60,000 bases of DNA from Symsagittifera roscoffensis (GCF_963678635.1 NC_087069.1:47264276-47324275), one strand, 5' to 3'; shown: positions 36,021-47,800, numbered from the stretch's first letter. A program made the numbers and translations. The notes: generated by a model not told the origin, from the sequence alone.

Positions 36021-36463
36021 TCAGGTACCACAAAGAATCAACAGAATGGGTCGAGTGGAATGTCAAAAAAAACCTTTCACTCGTGATTCGACCGACCGAT
36101 TATAAAAAATGCCGGAAAAGTGTTTTCCGTGTCGAGAAAAAAAACGTTTGAAATTTTTAATTCTGAGTCTAAATTCGAACGAATAAGGTGAGTGAACAGG
36201 TTAGCAATACTTATTAAGCAAGTAATGGAAATTTTTTTTTACTGGAGTTAAATTAGTTTTGTAAGTCTTCTAGCGCGATTTTGGCAATCAAAAACAAAGA
36301 AAATTTATAAAAAATTTGTTTTTTTTTAATTATTTTTTTAAAATATACTTTCTTCGTTTCGTTTTTCTAATGATTTTGCTACGAAGACTATTTTCCAACT
36401 TTTCTAATTTACCCGAACAGTCGACTTTGCCCAAGTTAAAACTATAGTTTTCTGTTCAGTTTT

Positions 36464-37213
36464 TTTTTATCATATCACGCAGAAAAACTAGACTAATTCA
36501 AAAGAAAACTGTTTTCGAAATTTCATTCGAAATTACGGTTGTAACAGGGGCGGAGCTAAGATTTTCACAAAGGGGGGGGGCGAATTTTCAAAAACTCTTC
36601 AAAACTTTTGTCGACCTTCTTTTTAAATTGACCGAATTGGTTTTCCGAGCACTCCCAAAGCGCTAAAAGGACCCTGGTTTGGCCAAAACTTCTGCGCTGC
36701 CGGCAAAATTTTGAAAGAACAGGCCTAACGGGGAGTTTTTAGGCAATTTTACGAAAGTTTTGACCAAAAACTTGCCTTTTTTGGAGCGCATTCCCTCCTC
36801 AAAATTAGTATATATTGGCGTATATATTTTTTTATCATATCACGCAGAAAAACTAGACTAATTCAAAAGAAAACTGTTTTCGAAATTTCATTCGAAATTA
36901 CGGTTGTAACAGGGGCGGAGCTAAGATTTTCACAAAGGGGGGGGGCGAATTTTCAAAAACTCTTCAAAACTTTTGTCGACCTTCTTTTTAAATTGACCGA
37001 ATTGGTTTTCCGAGCACTCCCAAAGCGCTAAAAGGACCCTGGTTTGGCCAAAACTTCTGCGCTGCCGGCAAAATTTTGAAAGAACAGGCCTAACGGGGAG
37101 TTTTTAGGCAATTTTACGAAAGTTTTGACCAAAAACTTGCCTTTTTTGGAGCGCATTCCCTCCTCAAAATTAGTATATATTGGCGCCCAAGGCGCCTTTA
37201 GAAAATTTTTAAG
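36464..37213 (+). repeat. 365-bp tandem duplication of a truncated hAT-like MITE and its flank
   Basis: Two units about 365 bp apart start at CATATCACGCAGAAAAAC (36471 and 36836). Each carries the left end CAGGGGCGGAGC of the hAT-like MITE (36545 and 36910) and host flank. The units look identical by eye. The first stops at TTGGCG, the second continues to about 37213; neither has the right terminal repeat. Confidence 0.85.
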
Positions 37214-37289
37214 GTCAGTTGCCTACAAGGAATTCTCTAGGAGCAAATTATGATGAATTAGATGTACTGGTTCAGCAATAAAACTTGAA

Positions 37290-39480
37290 GCCTTTTTTGT
37301 TCTAACAGAAATTTGGCTTAGGGAAATATCTAATCTTAACAGTTTTAGCCAAAAGGATTTTAAGCACATAGCTACATGTAACAAAACCAAAGGTAGGAGT
37401 GGAAGAAAAGCAATTCTTTCTCGGTAAGAAAATGTTTCACAAATTTTGACTCAAGGGATATCCAATTTTTTACTGTTCCTAACTGCGATTTACAAGTCTC
37501 CCTGTGCAGAAATTGACGTTTTTTTGATTTTTTATTGACCTATTTGTTATTGACGCTAAAGATAAACACATAATAAGTGGAAACCTCAACTTAGATGTGA
37601 TTGTTGTGACACAAGATAGCACGCAACTCATTGAAAAAATGGATTATCTTGATTTTATTGTAATATCTGGACCAAATGACAGCACGCGTGTTACATAGAA
37701 CTCTCAAATAACCATATAGTTGTTCTTTGCAAGTTTTCCAAGCGCCACTAAAAATTTTAAAAATGCAATCACTGATCAATATGGTTTTAAATTGACTCTT
37801 TTTTTGATCTTTTAAATTTGTGAAAAGGAAGATATTTTCGTTACTTTTTTCGTATAGCTTTTGGAAAACTGCAAAAGCAGGAATTAAAAATTGAGTTTAA
37901 CTGATATTTACATGAAAGTTTAATCGAAACTGAGTTTGAAGATAGTGCAATTGGTACTGATGAAAAACATGAGTTCCTACAGCAGCAAGTTCACATCACT
38001 CTGGATGCAATATTACCGTTCTCAAAAACAAAGACAAAAAAAGCTGGATATCGAACATTATCAAAAATGCGAGTGCTAAAAAAGACAAATTACTAGATAT
38101 ATATTAAAATCAGGGTGCTTCAGAGGCAGAGCAAAAACTGAGACGGCAAACTGCCAAAGACAAAAAATGATTTGATTATGTGAGAGAAGTTGAAGGCGAT
38201 AACAAAACAGTGAAGAAATTCCTATAACTGCGCAAATTTTCTTTTCCCAATCGGTACAGAGTTGTCCTTTGGATTCCAAAAAAAAGAATGATTTTCAAAA
38301 TTATTGCAAACACAAATTCTTTCTTCTTGTCACACATTGATCAACAGGAAGTTTATGACATAAAAAGCAATTGCCCAGGAAAAAAATCTGAAGATGATAT
38401 GGATCTGTAACTTGACTGATCAAAAAAGTAATACTATTAAAACAATTCAACCAGATATTTAGCGAAGCATTTTAACCCAGTAGTGTTAAGACAGCAAAAG
38501 TAGTTTCTGTTTTCAAAGAAGAAGTCAAGTCATATCCATGCAAGTATAGACCTGTTTTTTTTTTAGTTCTTGTTGAAGTAAAAGTTTTTTAGGTAAACTT
38601 GAATTGAACAATTATTTTTCTCAATAATTCTTAAGCGAGAAACAATTGATGCTATTGTGAAAATTTTAGAGGTTCTTAAAGATATCAAAAATGCTGATAA
38701 ATTGGCTGCACACTTTTAGATCTATCTGTAGCTTTCGATATTGGTGATCAAAACACTCTGATTCTTAAGTGTCAGATATATGGGCTGAAAGGCGTTCCTC
38801 TTATTTTTTTTTCGAAATCCTACTTCAGCAATAGAAACCAGTATGTCTTTCATTCAAACAATTGTTCAACAACAGAGAAACTTCATTGTGGGGTACCTCA
38901 AGGTTCTGTTTTGGGTCCTTTGCTTTTTTTCTTTTCATCAAGGATCTTCCAATCATACCTCAGCACAGTGAATGTTGTCTTTATGCAGTGGACACTATTT
39001 TTTGGAACACCCATTGAAACTAAGCACTTAAAACTTACTTGAAATTAAATCAGATTGGATGGAAAAAAATTAACTTGCAACAAACAAAGGAAAAACACAA
39101 TTATTAATTACCAATGGAATAAAAAAAATGAAAGTTTTACCTGAAATCAAAACACGATAGGACTTAAAAAAATGCAGTTAAATACCTGGGAACTATTTTG
39201 ATTCAAAATATTTTGTTCAACCAACATAATGAACCAGTAAGGAAAAAATGTCCTCAAAACATTTCTATTTTCTATCAAACAAAACAGTTTCTCAGCGCAT
39301 CTGTTCTCATTGGAACTTACAAACAGTTTATACAACTGCTTGTAAGTTGCCAAAAAAGTTGCTTTAAAAAATTTGCAAGTACCTCAAAAAAAAAACCCAA
39401 GAAATAAAGACAAAAAAAACGCAGACAATTTGCTCACTCAATGAGCTACACGTATACCAACTGCTGAAATTACTCTCTAA
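37290..39480 (+). pseudogene. degenerate non-LTR (LINE) retrotransposon, endonuclease-reverse transcriptase
   Basis: Fragments in changing frames: SGNLNLDVIV (near 37577; the GDFN-like endonuclease motif) followed by a MDYLDF stretch and a PTRVT-like NDSTRVT; then LLDLSVAFDIGD (near 38715), CGVPQGSVLGPLLFF (38887-38930) and CLYAVDTIFW (near 38970). The last three are motifs of a non-LTR reverse transcriptase. The catalytic YADD is changed to YAVD and stops are frequent, so the copy is dead. Jockey- and CR1-like clades share these motifs. Confidence 0.8.
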
Positions 39481-39644
39481 ATTAAAAGACGAGAAGATGA
39501 AATTGACAAAGTGAACAACTTTATTTCAAAACAAAAATCAGACAAATCACTCGCTACTACAAGAAGAATAAAAGCACAAAAAAAACAAAAAAAAAACGTG
39601 AAAAAGCAAGAAAAAAGATCTGTGCAAATACGGTTAATTTATAT

Positions 39645-40600
39645 TTGCTGATTTTGATGATTGATTCATTCATTCGCATACAAAGAGTTCATCTTTCGCA
39701 TCCGCAATTTGTTCTCCAAATTTCATTGTTTGAGGTATGCCAACTGTCAAAATTCATTTACACGAAAAAGACAGAAGTCGGAGTAACTGTAACTGAAAAC
39801 TGCTGATATCGAGAGCCATTAGAATGAAGAATGGTGGGCAGCTGCTCTGATTTTGTAGTCTGACATGTTTTTCGCTGTTTTTTTTGGAATGCCTATTATA
39901 TATTTGTTGGAAAATCATCATTAGAAAACATTACAGCACAATTAAACTTTGAGAAATTGTTTATTGTTTTTATAACCAGTAAATTCGAAACAAAAACTAA
40001 TAAATCTGAAGTGTTTTTTACTTTCAAGTAGACGTCATTTGCTTTTAATTAGTTTATTGCAAAATTGTGTAAAATTTTTCAGGTGATTTTTTGTTGGTGG
40101 ATGCTGGTTAATGTAATTTATGATTTTTTTTATTTGTTAATTTTCGCTGCTTGAGTGTTGCTCACAAATTTGTTCATTGGAATGCTAATTTATAAAAAAC
40201 ATCTTTGCTCAAAAATGAAAGAGGTATTTTTCTTGTTTCGTTGTGAAGAACTTGATTTTTGTCCCCATCGACTACAGGGGATTACATTGGTTTGTGTTTT
40301 TTGGTTCATAAAAAGTTCGAAAAAACAGGCTTGGTATTTAGTTTTCAATCTCTTTTTTCAATTCTAGTCTGTAAAAAAAAACAAAGCAAAAGTTTAATGA
40401 TAAAATTTAACTAAAAAGATATAAAATACAAACAAAAATTATTTCGTAGCATAAAACTTCACGTTTAATTGATCCGAAAAACAAACATTGCAATTTAAAT
40501 CCCATGTTTGTTCTTTTTCTCCATCAACCTTTTGACTTCTTGTTAGTCTGATCAGTAGCATGAATACGGTTATTATATATTTCTCTATTTAACTTCAATT
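39645..40600 (+). repeat. 0.9-kb dispersed direct repeat, copy 1
   Basis: Begins GCTGATTTTGATGATTGATTC and matches 41738-42610 in the same orientation with many small differences, through the TTTGACTTCTTGTTAGTCTG landmark. No coding content; nature unknown. Confidence 0.75.
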
Positions 40601-41099
40601 TGATTATCATTAAAGAAAATTCTAATTGAGCCTAATTAGTCTATACAACCTTATGCATAAAATCAGAGTTACTTATTGAATTGATGGCCACTACTTCAAA
40701 AAACTGTTTTAGTAAAAAGGTATTCAGATATACTTTATAAAAAAATTGATTGAAGCATAAAGTGTACACCCGAAAAAAACAGCATATTAAATGAAGTAAG
40801 GCAAATAATATTTAAAAAAAGTTTAATTTCTAAAAACTCTATAAGATGCAAGATCAGTGAACTGCAAGATTTCGATCTTTCAGGTTTTTTGTCTTTAAAT
40901 CTGCTATCTTTCTTTTCTGGACATATGCTACTTAAATTAAACAATCAGGTCCATATAAGATAGTACTTTATAAAAAGATCTCAGCGGCGCTTCAACAAGT
41001 TGAATTACCTCCTGCGCCTGCTCAAGTTGGTGCTCTTTCAATGGCAAGTTTTTTTATGTATTGCTGGATTATTGCACTACTTGAACCAAATTTATTTTT
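40601..41099. other. AT-rich spacer between the direct repeats
   Basis: No feature recognised. Confidence 0.35.
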
Positions 41100-41204
41100 A
41101 TATAGTACAAAGGGGGGACCCATTGGGTCGACAAAAGGTCGAATCCCTGAGGGGGGGTTCGAAAAGAAACGTCCACTCCCACCCCCTCCCTAAATCCGCC
41201 CCTG
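41100..41204 (+). mobile_element. 3' fragment of a CAGGGGCGGAT-family MITE
   Basis: Ends AAATCCGCCCCTG and has the GTCGAATCCCTGAGGG landmark of the family; the left end is missing. Confidence 0.7.
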
Positions 41205-41737
41205 GGTAGAAACATTATGTCTGTTACTTGAACAGTAAGCGACTGCCATCCTTGTTTGCTTTTAACGATGACTGTCATCCTTTATAACCAAAACATCTTT
41301 TCTGCTGTTTAATAACTTTTTTTTAAATCAATTTTTTTCTGTTCACATTTTTGGACAAACTATACTGTTCATAAACTTAATTGGGCTTCGTAATAAGCTC
41401 AACCGGGCAAAATTTGCTCAGCATTTTGGCCGGTAGTTTCAACTCAATTAGTGCTTATATACGAATTGAATTAACAGAAACCTGAGCACGTTAATCGATA
41501 TTACTATATTACCGATATCGAATGTGTAACTCACTTGCATTCCCTTAAATGATTATTTGCCACTTTTGTTACAAAGTTGGTTGAATACGCCGGACTTAAG
41601 TTGCACTTTTCTTAAGTTGCACTGCTATAAACTTGCCAAAGTGTTTTGTTGTTCATTAATTTTTTAATTTTTAGTCTAATTTTAATTTTTCAGAGGAAAA
41701 CGTAATAACTCTTAATCACTTAATATTTTTTGCCAGT
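41205..41737. other. AT-rich spacer
   Basis: No feature recognised. Confidence 0.35.
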
Positions 41738-42610
41738 TTTGCTGATTTTGATGATTGATTCATTCGCTTACAAAGAGTTCATCTTTCGCATTCGCAATTT
41801 GTTCTCCAAATTTCATTGTTTGAGGTATCCCAACTGTCAAAGTTTATTTACACGAAAGACAGAAGTCGGACTAATTGTAACTAAAAACTGCTGATGCGGA
41901 ATGTCGTATCGAGAGCCATTTGGATCAAGAATGGTGGGCAGCTGCTCTGATTTTTTAGTCTGACATTTTTTTCGCTGTTTTTTTTTGGAATGCCTATTAT
42001 ATATTTGTTGGAAAATCATCATTAGAAAACATTACAGCACAATTTAACTTTGAGAAATCGTATATAGTTTATAAAACCTGTAAATTTGAAACAAAAACTA
42101 ATAAATCTGAAGTGTTTTTCGCTTTTAAGTAGACGTCATTTGCTTTTGATGAGTTTATTGCAAAATTTTTTAAAATGTTTTTCATGTGATTTTTTTTTCG
42201 TATGAAAGCTGGTTATTGTAATTTATGAAATTTTTTTAATTGTTAGTTTTTCAAAAAATTTGTTCATTGGAATGCAAATTTATAAAAAACATTTTGCTCA
42301 AAAAAGAAAGAGGTATTTTTCTTGTTTCGTTGATTAAATTGGCGTGTGTTTTTCGGTATATAAAAAGTTCGACAAAACAGGCTTGGCATTTAGTTTTCAA
42401 TCTCTTTTTTTCAATTCTACTATGTAAAAAAAATAAAGCAAAAATTTTGTGATATAATTTAACTAAAAAGATATGAAACACTAACAAAAATTAGTTCTTA
42501 ACATAAAACTTCACGTTTGATTGATTGCAAATTAATTCCCATGTTTCTCCTTTTTTCCATCAACCGTTTGACTTCTTGTTAGTCTGCTCAGTAACATGAA
42601 TCTTTTGATG
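41738..42610 (+). repeat. 0.9-kb dispersed direct repeat, copy 2
   Basis: Second copy of 39645-40600, about 2.09 kb downstream, slightly shorter through internal deletions (for example at the 40240-40280 equivalent). Confidence 0.75.
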
Positions 42611-42955
42611 CTTCGCTAAACGTTTGAAGTATGGGCGAAGAATTTAAAATTGCGGTAAATTTTCGGGTGTCAGTATCCATACAATCGTCAACAGTAGGAT
42701 TTCGACAACTCATTCTCTTTAACTCTACTTGAACAAAAAAGTATGTTTTAATCAGACTAAATTACATAATTAGTTGACTACCTACCATCAAGAGCCAGCG
42801 GCAAGGTACATTTTTTCTTATTTTTTTAATTATATTTTAATTATGGATAGAGGTCAGAGTTCAAGTGACAGGTGCCGTTCATACAAAATTGTTCTAGATA
42901 ACAATGGAAACTTTTTTCACAAGAGAATTGTAGACATCACAATATGGAAGAGCAT

Positions 42956-43013
42956 CCCGGGTCGAGGTGCTCACATTGAAAGTCAAAACATAAACTGAGT
43001 AACCCGACCCGGG
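42956..43013. repeat. 58-bp CCCGGGTCGA inverted-repeat element
   Basis: Starts CCCGGGTCGAGG and ends CCCGACCCGGG. It may be a short relic of the family at 43511-43735. Confidence 0.5.
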
Positions 43014-43510
43014 ATAATGACTGGCTTTTGGTGAGAACTTTAAGAGCTGGCCAACTGGTCCCTTAAAGTCCACTTTGGTGACAAAGGAAAAAACTTTACT
43101 CAAAAGCATCGATTTTTCAAAAGTTTTATCCTGCAAGTTTGTTCCATCCAATTTTCACTATTTCGTTATTTTTTTCATTCCAATTTTCATTTTTTTTTCG
43201 TTTCACGGCATATCGATAGTCTATACACTTAGAAACTCAATCCTATTGTTTGTAAATATGAATCTGGGACATTTGGTTGTGCAATGATAGTGCGGACCGC
43301 CATTAAGAAGTCGACTAACGGTCTGCTCTGGTAGTCAAAGCTCATGGCAATTCTTCTTCTGAAAACACAGTTTGCTGTTTTGCAGAAGGATCTGTCCTTT
43401 AGAACCAATTATCCCTCTTCTTTTAGTAAAAGCATAATTTCATTTTCCGTTTTCATGCTAATGCAAAGAACTGGAATTGGAGACTGCTAGGTTTCTATCT
43501 GAGATTGTTA

Positions 43511-43735
43511 CCCGGGTCGAGTTGTTAAATAATCCGCTCAAAAACCCTTCAAACCTCTCATAATGAAGCAAGATTTTGAGCGCAATTGTCTAAAAAAAAC
43601 GGTCGAAACCGCTCAAACTTTGCTTCAAATTAGGTGAAAAATCTCGTTAGTAGTTAATAACTTTCTATCCGCGTTTGCATCAAAATGTCTTTATGCTACC
43701 ATGGACGTAATATAAAACTACAAGGTCGACCCGGG
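43511..43735. mobile_element. 225-bp MITE with CCCGGGTCGA ends and GTTA duplication
   Basis: Perfect 10-bp terminal inverted repeats CCCGGGTCGA/TCGACCCGGG. The flanks GTTA on both sides could be a 4-bp target duplication. No coding capacity. Confidence 0.6.
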
Positions 43736-44098
43736 GTTAATTTTTCATAGGGATTGACCTTGGTATATTGGAAGTCAGAAGGATAGTATTCGAAATTTTG
43801 AAAAATTGAGCCTTTTCAACATGCCAGAGCTTGATGATTTAAATTCATATGATGTATTCCAATAATCCAGAGACAATATCTGCTTCTATAATGTCGAATC
43901 TTTTTGGAGCGCCCTAGAATTGCGATAAAACCGATTAAAAATAACTGTTAATAAATCAATTATAATTGAAAATTTTTCAGGCTCTTTTTACTCCCTCCTT
44001 TCCGATTTTTTTGAACGCATATATGAAAGTTTTTTAAAATGGACTCTTCATGTTATTAACTCCATTAACTCCACTCAAGATGTCAGTGTGAACTTTTT

Positions 44099-44299
44099 GG
44101 GCTCTTTTCCAGTTCCCCCTTTCAAATTCAATACTGAAAAGTCATAATGCAATGAAATTTGGCGTGGTGAACGAATCGACAATTCTGAACAGATTTGTTC
44201 TTCATACCTTACAGCGTAACATCACGCATTTAGCCGTAATAACACGTAAAACAAACATAAAACTCGGTATTTTGAAAGGGGGGAACTGGAAAAGAGCCC
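44099..44299. mobile_element. MITE with GGGCTCTTTTCCAGT ends, copy 1
   Basis: Ends GGGCTCTTTTCCAGTTCCCCC-type and its inverse around 201 bp. The interior matches 45975-46198 in the opposite orientation. No convincing target duplication here. Confidence 0.75.
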
Positions 44300-44461
44300 T
44301 TTTCTTTGGACATTTTTTGCATTAAGGGACCTAACTATTGGCGTGGAAGTAAAATTTGTTGGCTGATTAGTGAATGATAAATCAATTTCAAAATTGTGCG
44401 AGTTAAAATTGATGCGCGTGTGATCCATGGTTTATATGAATTATATTCGTTTTCAGCTTGG

Positions 44462-44467
44462 TTTATT
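44462..44467 (-). terminator. polyadenylation signal AATAAA of the peptide gene
   Basis: AATAAA on the - strand, 13 nt after the stop codon. The paralogous unit lacks it. Confidence 0.6.
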
Positions 44468-44480
44468 ACATGTTTTTTTT

Positions 44481-44672
44481 CTATCTGCAAAAGAACCAGG
44501 GACAGCTGACTCCTCCCAGTGGAAGACCTGGCGCCGGGTGAAGAGGATCTATGCTTCTTCTCGACCTCATAGCTTCTTCAAAATCGGCCACATCCTTGAG
44601 TCCTTCCGGATCTCCAGAGCAAATCACGACAACGAGTGCAAGCAGAACAGCAACTGTTTTGATCAGATTCAT
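44481..44672 (-). CDS. small secreted peptide precursor, 63 residues
   Basis: The ATG is at 44672 and TAG at 44481-44483. Residues 1-19 form a signal peptide (MNLIKTVAVLLALVVVIC). An acidic propeptide (DPEGLKDVADFEEAM) follows, then RSRR at 36-39, a furin-type site. The predicted mature part is 24 residues, Pro/Gly-rich, ending CPWFFCR with two cysteines four residues apart, which could close a small ring. It is intronless, with a TATAAAT box about 185 nt upstream and AATAAA just downstream. The plan fits a neuropeptide, antimicrobial or venom-type peptide; sequence alone cannot choose, and I recognise no family. The paralogous unit keeps the signal sequence while its mature part has diverged. 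Confidence 0.7.
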   Translation of the reverse strand: MNLIKTVAVLLALVVVICSGDPEGLKDVADFEEAMRSRRSIDPLHPAPGLPLGGVSCPWFFCR

Positions 44673-44855
44673 TTTATAGTTATTTTTTTTTCTGAATTTG
44701 CTGAGCGAGAAATCTACAAACTGATTTTTGTTCTCAAATTGAACTAGAGTTAACCCGCAATTTTTGATCAAAGAACATGAACTAACTACAGAAAATTGTG
44801 GTTCTGTTTCAAGGTCACCATTGTAGTTAAAAATTGAATCCCGCCTTCTGACTCG

Positions 44856-44862
44856 ATTTATA
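44856..44862 (-). promoter_or_regulatory. TATA box of the peptide gene
   Basis: TATAAAT on the - strand, about 185 nt before the ATG, implying a 5' leader of roughly 150 nt. The same site in unit B is mutated (TTCTAAAC on the + strand), in step with loss of the gene there. Confidence 0.5.
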
Positions 44863-45551
44863 AAACTGTCATCATGATTCAAAGTTTAATTTTCGAAAAA
44901 AGTAGATGAAAGTAGTATATTCTGGATCAAATTTTATCGCAATGAGTTTCCATGGATAAAAATTGTTCCTTTTGGTTTATTGGTTGATCACGCTATGCAT
45001 CCATAAGAAGTCTGATACAAATTATTATGATTCAGATTTTCGAAGAAAGTGCGGAATATGTATGCTTTGGCTGTTTTTTTGATCAAAAAATCGAATTTTG
45101 AAAAAAAAACTTCTAAGCCATTAGAAAGCCATTGTTAACCCGCAGGAACTCAAATAAAATGTTTTGTTTCGTCTATGATTTTTTTTTGTAACTTAAAGAG
45201 AGTTTAAAAATTGCTAACTATGAAATAACGAGGGGTATGATGTTAGGATTAAGGATTAATTAAAATGCCCAAATAAGATTTTCAAGGCCTAATAAGTGTG
45301 CATGCCATTTTTTGAAACAATCATACAAAGTGAGCAGAAATTTTGCTAGTAAAAGTTCACTGGTGCGGGGGGTCCTTCCCTCTCCGCCTATAATCAATTT
45401 TATGCTGTAACGTGGGGGGGGGGGGGTTAAGAGGTTAAACGTCAGAGGTTAAAATTGGGACTGTCCGTGTGATCCAAGGCTTTCAGTTAATCGAAAATGG
45501 TTTATATGAATTATATTCATTTTCAATTTGGTTGATTAGTTGTTTTTTTTT

Positions 45552-45705
45552 CTATCCACACAACCCCCAGTGGCACACTTCTCCCGGTGGACACTGAGAA
45601 GTATTATCACATAGCCACGCAGGAAGATCTGGCACCTTCCGGATCTCCAGTGCAAATGACGACAACGAGTGCAAGCAGAACAGCAACTGTTTTGATCAGA
45701 TTCAT
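45552..45705 (-). pseudogene. broken, diverged paralogue of the peptide precursor
   Basis: The ATG at 45705 opens a signal peptide almost identical to that of the intact gene, but the frame stops at 45607 after 32 residues. Relative to the intact copy, about 65 bp covering the acidic propeptide and furin site are deleted, and the deletion shifts the frame. Downstream, another frame running to a TAG at 45552 is open and has four cysteines in a spacing unlike the intact gene. The TATA box and AATAAA are also lost. Probably a dead copy; I leave the frames unjoined. Confidence 0.7.
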
Positions 45706-45974
45706 TTTATAGTTTTTTTTTCTGAATTTGCTGAGCGCGAAATCGACAAACTGATTTTTGTTCTCAAATTGAACTACAGTTAACCCGCAATTCTTGATTA
45801 AAGAACATGAACCAACTAGAGAAAATTGTGGTTCTGTTTCAAGGTCACCATTTTAGTCAAAAGTTGAATCCCGCCTTCTGACTCGATTCTAAACTGTGAG
45901 CATGATTTTAAGTTTTGTTTTTGAAAAATATAGATGAAATAAGTATATTCTGGATCAAATTTTATCGCAATGAG

Positions 45975-46395
45975 GGCTCTTTTCCAGTTTCCCTTTTTCA
46001 AAATTCCGAGTTTTATGTTTGTTTTACGCGTTATTATGGCTAAGTGCGTGATGTTACGCTGTAAAGTTTGAAGAACAACAAATCTGTTCAGAGTTGTCGA
46101 TTTGTTCACCACGCCAAATTTCATTGCATTATGACAACATTGAGTAGACCTTTCAAATTCAATTTGAGGGGAGGACTGGAAAAGAGCCGCGTCTCTTTTT
46201 CCTATCCCCCCCACCTCAGACCAACATGAATTTATGGTCTAACGAGTGGTTTTACAAGGTTAATTATGAAGACCAAATATGTTTGTAATGGCCTAATTAG
46301 TCTGCATGTCAATTTTCATGACAATTGGACAAGGTGAACAGTAATTTAAAAGATAAAAATTTGCAGATGGGGGGAAAGGAAAAAGAGCCAGAGCC
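45975..46395. mobile_element. composite MITE insertion with 8-bp TSD and preserved empty site
   Basis: Two elements abut: 45975-46198 (GGCTCTTTTCCAGT type, inverse of 44099-44299) and about 46199-46390 (GGCTCTTTTTCC type, as at 5663-5867). GCAATGAG occurs at 45967-45974 and 46396-46403, and once at the unoccupied paralogous site 44939-44946. Confidence 0.9.
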
Positions 46396-46940
46396 GCAAT
46401 GAGTTTCCATGGATAATATTTGCTTCTTTTGGTCTATTGTTTGATCACGCTATGCCTCCATAAAAACCTGAAAGAAAATATTATGATTCAGATTTTCGAA
46501 GAAAGTGCAGAATATGTATGCTTTGGCTGGTTTTCTAGTTCAAAAAATCGAATTTTGAAAACAAAACTTCTGAACTATCAGAAAGGCATTGTTAACCGGC
46601 TGGAGCTCAAAAATATAATATTTTGTTTCGTCTGTGATCATTTTTTGTAACTTAACGAGGGGTTCAAAAGTTGCTAATTAGGGATAACTACCACGTCATA
46701 TGAGCATCATTCTTATGGCATCACGACGGGTATTATGTTAAGATTAAGGGTTAATTAAAAAACCCAAATATGTTTTTCAAGGCCTATTGAGTGTGCATGC
46801 TTTTTTTTGAAACAATCGTGCAAAGCGAACAGAAGTTTTGCTAGTAAAACTTCAGTGGGGTCCTTACTTCTCCGCTTCTTATAACAATTAATTTTATAGT
46901 GTAACGAAGGGTTTTAAGAGGTTAAACGTTCAGTCCAAGT

Positions 46941-47800
46941 TTTTTTGTCATGACCTAACTAGTCCACATGCCAGTTTTTGTAACAATCTGACTACGTAAA
47001 AAAAAACTTACATGTAAAATTTTGGTGGTTGGGGGGGGGGACGCAAACGAGCCACAGGCGCAATTTTTTTAAAACAAAAAATATATCAACCCGGGTTGAC
47101 CTGCATACACCGAAATTGCTTATCATATAATTCTTGACATTAAAGGTATGCAAAAAAAAGCTTGTCATACATTTTTCGCACAATTTCGGACAAACTAAAT
47201 TCAAACTAATTTCTGCGGCTGTGTGATTTTAATAAAACAGTTTGGTGGTGAAAACAACCGAAGTTTTGGTTTTTGAAAAAATGCTAATCATACAATTTCT
47301 ATAAACGGAAATTGTATGACCAGCGTTTTTGTTTCCATGGGGACGAAAAAATTGATCCAAGTAATTTTGAAATTACTTCAAAATTTTTTTTCAAACGCTT
47401 TTTAAACTTTGTACCCAAACAAAATTTTCCAAAAAGTGTAATTTCTGTGGGTATAACATAGTCTTGAATACTTCAATATTGGGTTTTGTTCCTCTTTGCT
47501 TAAAAAATTTTCTTCAAAAACGCTGAAAACTCTTTTCAATGGCATGTTTATGCATGCCTTGATTAAAAACTATTAATTTAAAATTTGAAAATAAAGAAAA
47601 ATTAACTGTTGAAAACTTTTGCTAAGATTTAAAGTTTGATACCTTCGTTGTATTATTAATGGAAGACAACTTTAAAAGAATTCAAGCTGTTTCCTGTATT
47701 TGTAAATGCAAGACCGTCTTTCCTTGCGAAATGTTTCTAGTAAGGTAAAACAAGCTGGACTTGAAATGATTAAATGTGTAACGATCTAATTATGTTTGTT
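46941..47800. other. AT-rich sequence with MITE relics
   Basis: About 46850-47060 resembles a decayed GGCTCTTTTTCC-type MITE (CTAACTAGTCCACATGCCAG landmark). 47091-47330 is a CCCGGGTTGAC-type inverted-repeat element. 47331-47800 shows nothing recognisable. Confidence 0.5.

Larger units (their letters stand above)
44425..45450 (-). repeat. duplicated unit A carrying the secreted-peptide gene
   Basis: Matches 45493-46940 from ATGGTTTATATGAATTATATT to GTTAAGAGGTTAAACGT, in the same orientation. Unit B is about 0.4 kb longer because of a MITE insertion absent here. Confidence 0.85.
45493..46940 (-). repeat. duplicated unit B
   Basis: Paralogue of 44425-45450 with a broken peptide gene and a 421-bp MITE insertion at 45975-46395. 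Confidence 0.85.

Noticed and set aside
42774-43287. Overlapping small frames near 43 kb as host genes
   Set aside because: They cover CCCGGGTCGA inverted-repeat elements and have no splice support or domain.
44481-44672. Somatostatin/allatostatin-C or urotensin-type peptide
   Set aside because: Only the short cysteine ring is similar. The ring sequence, C-terminal Arg and lack of an amidation or dibasic frame around it do not match those families.
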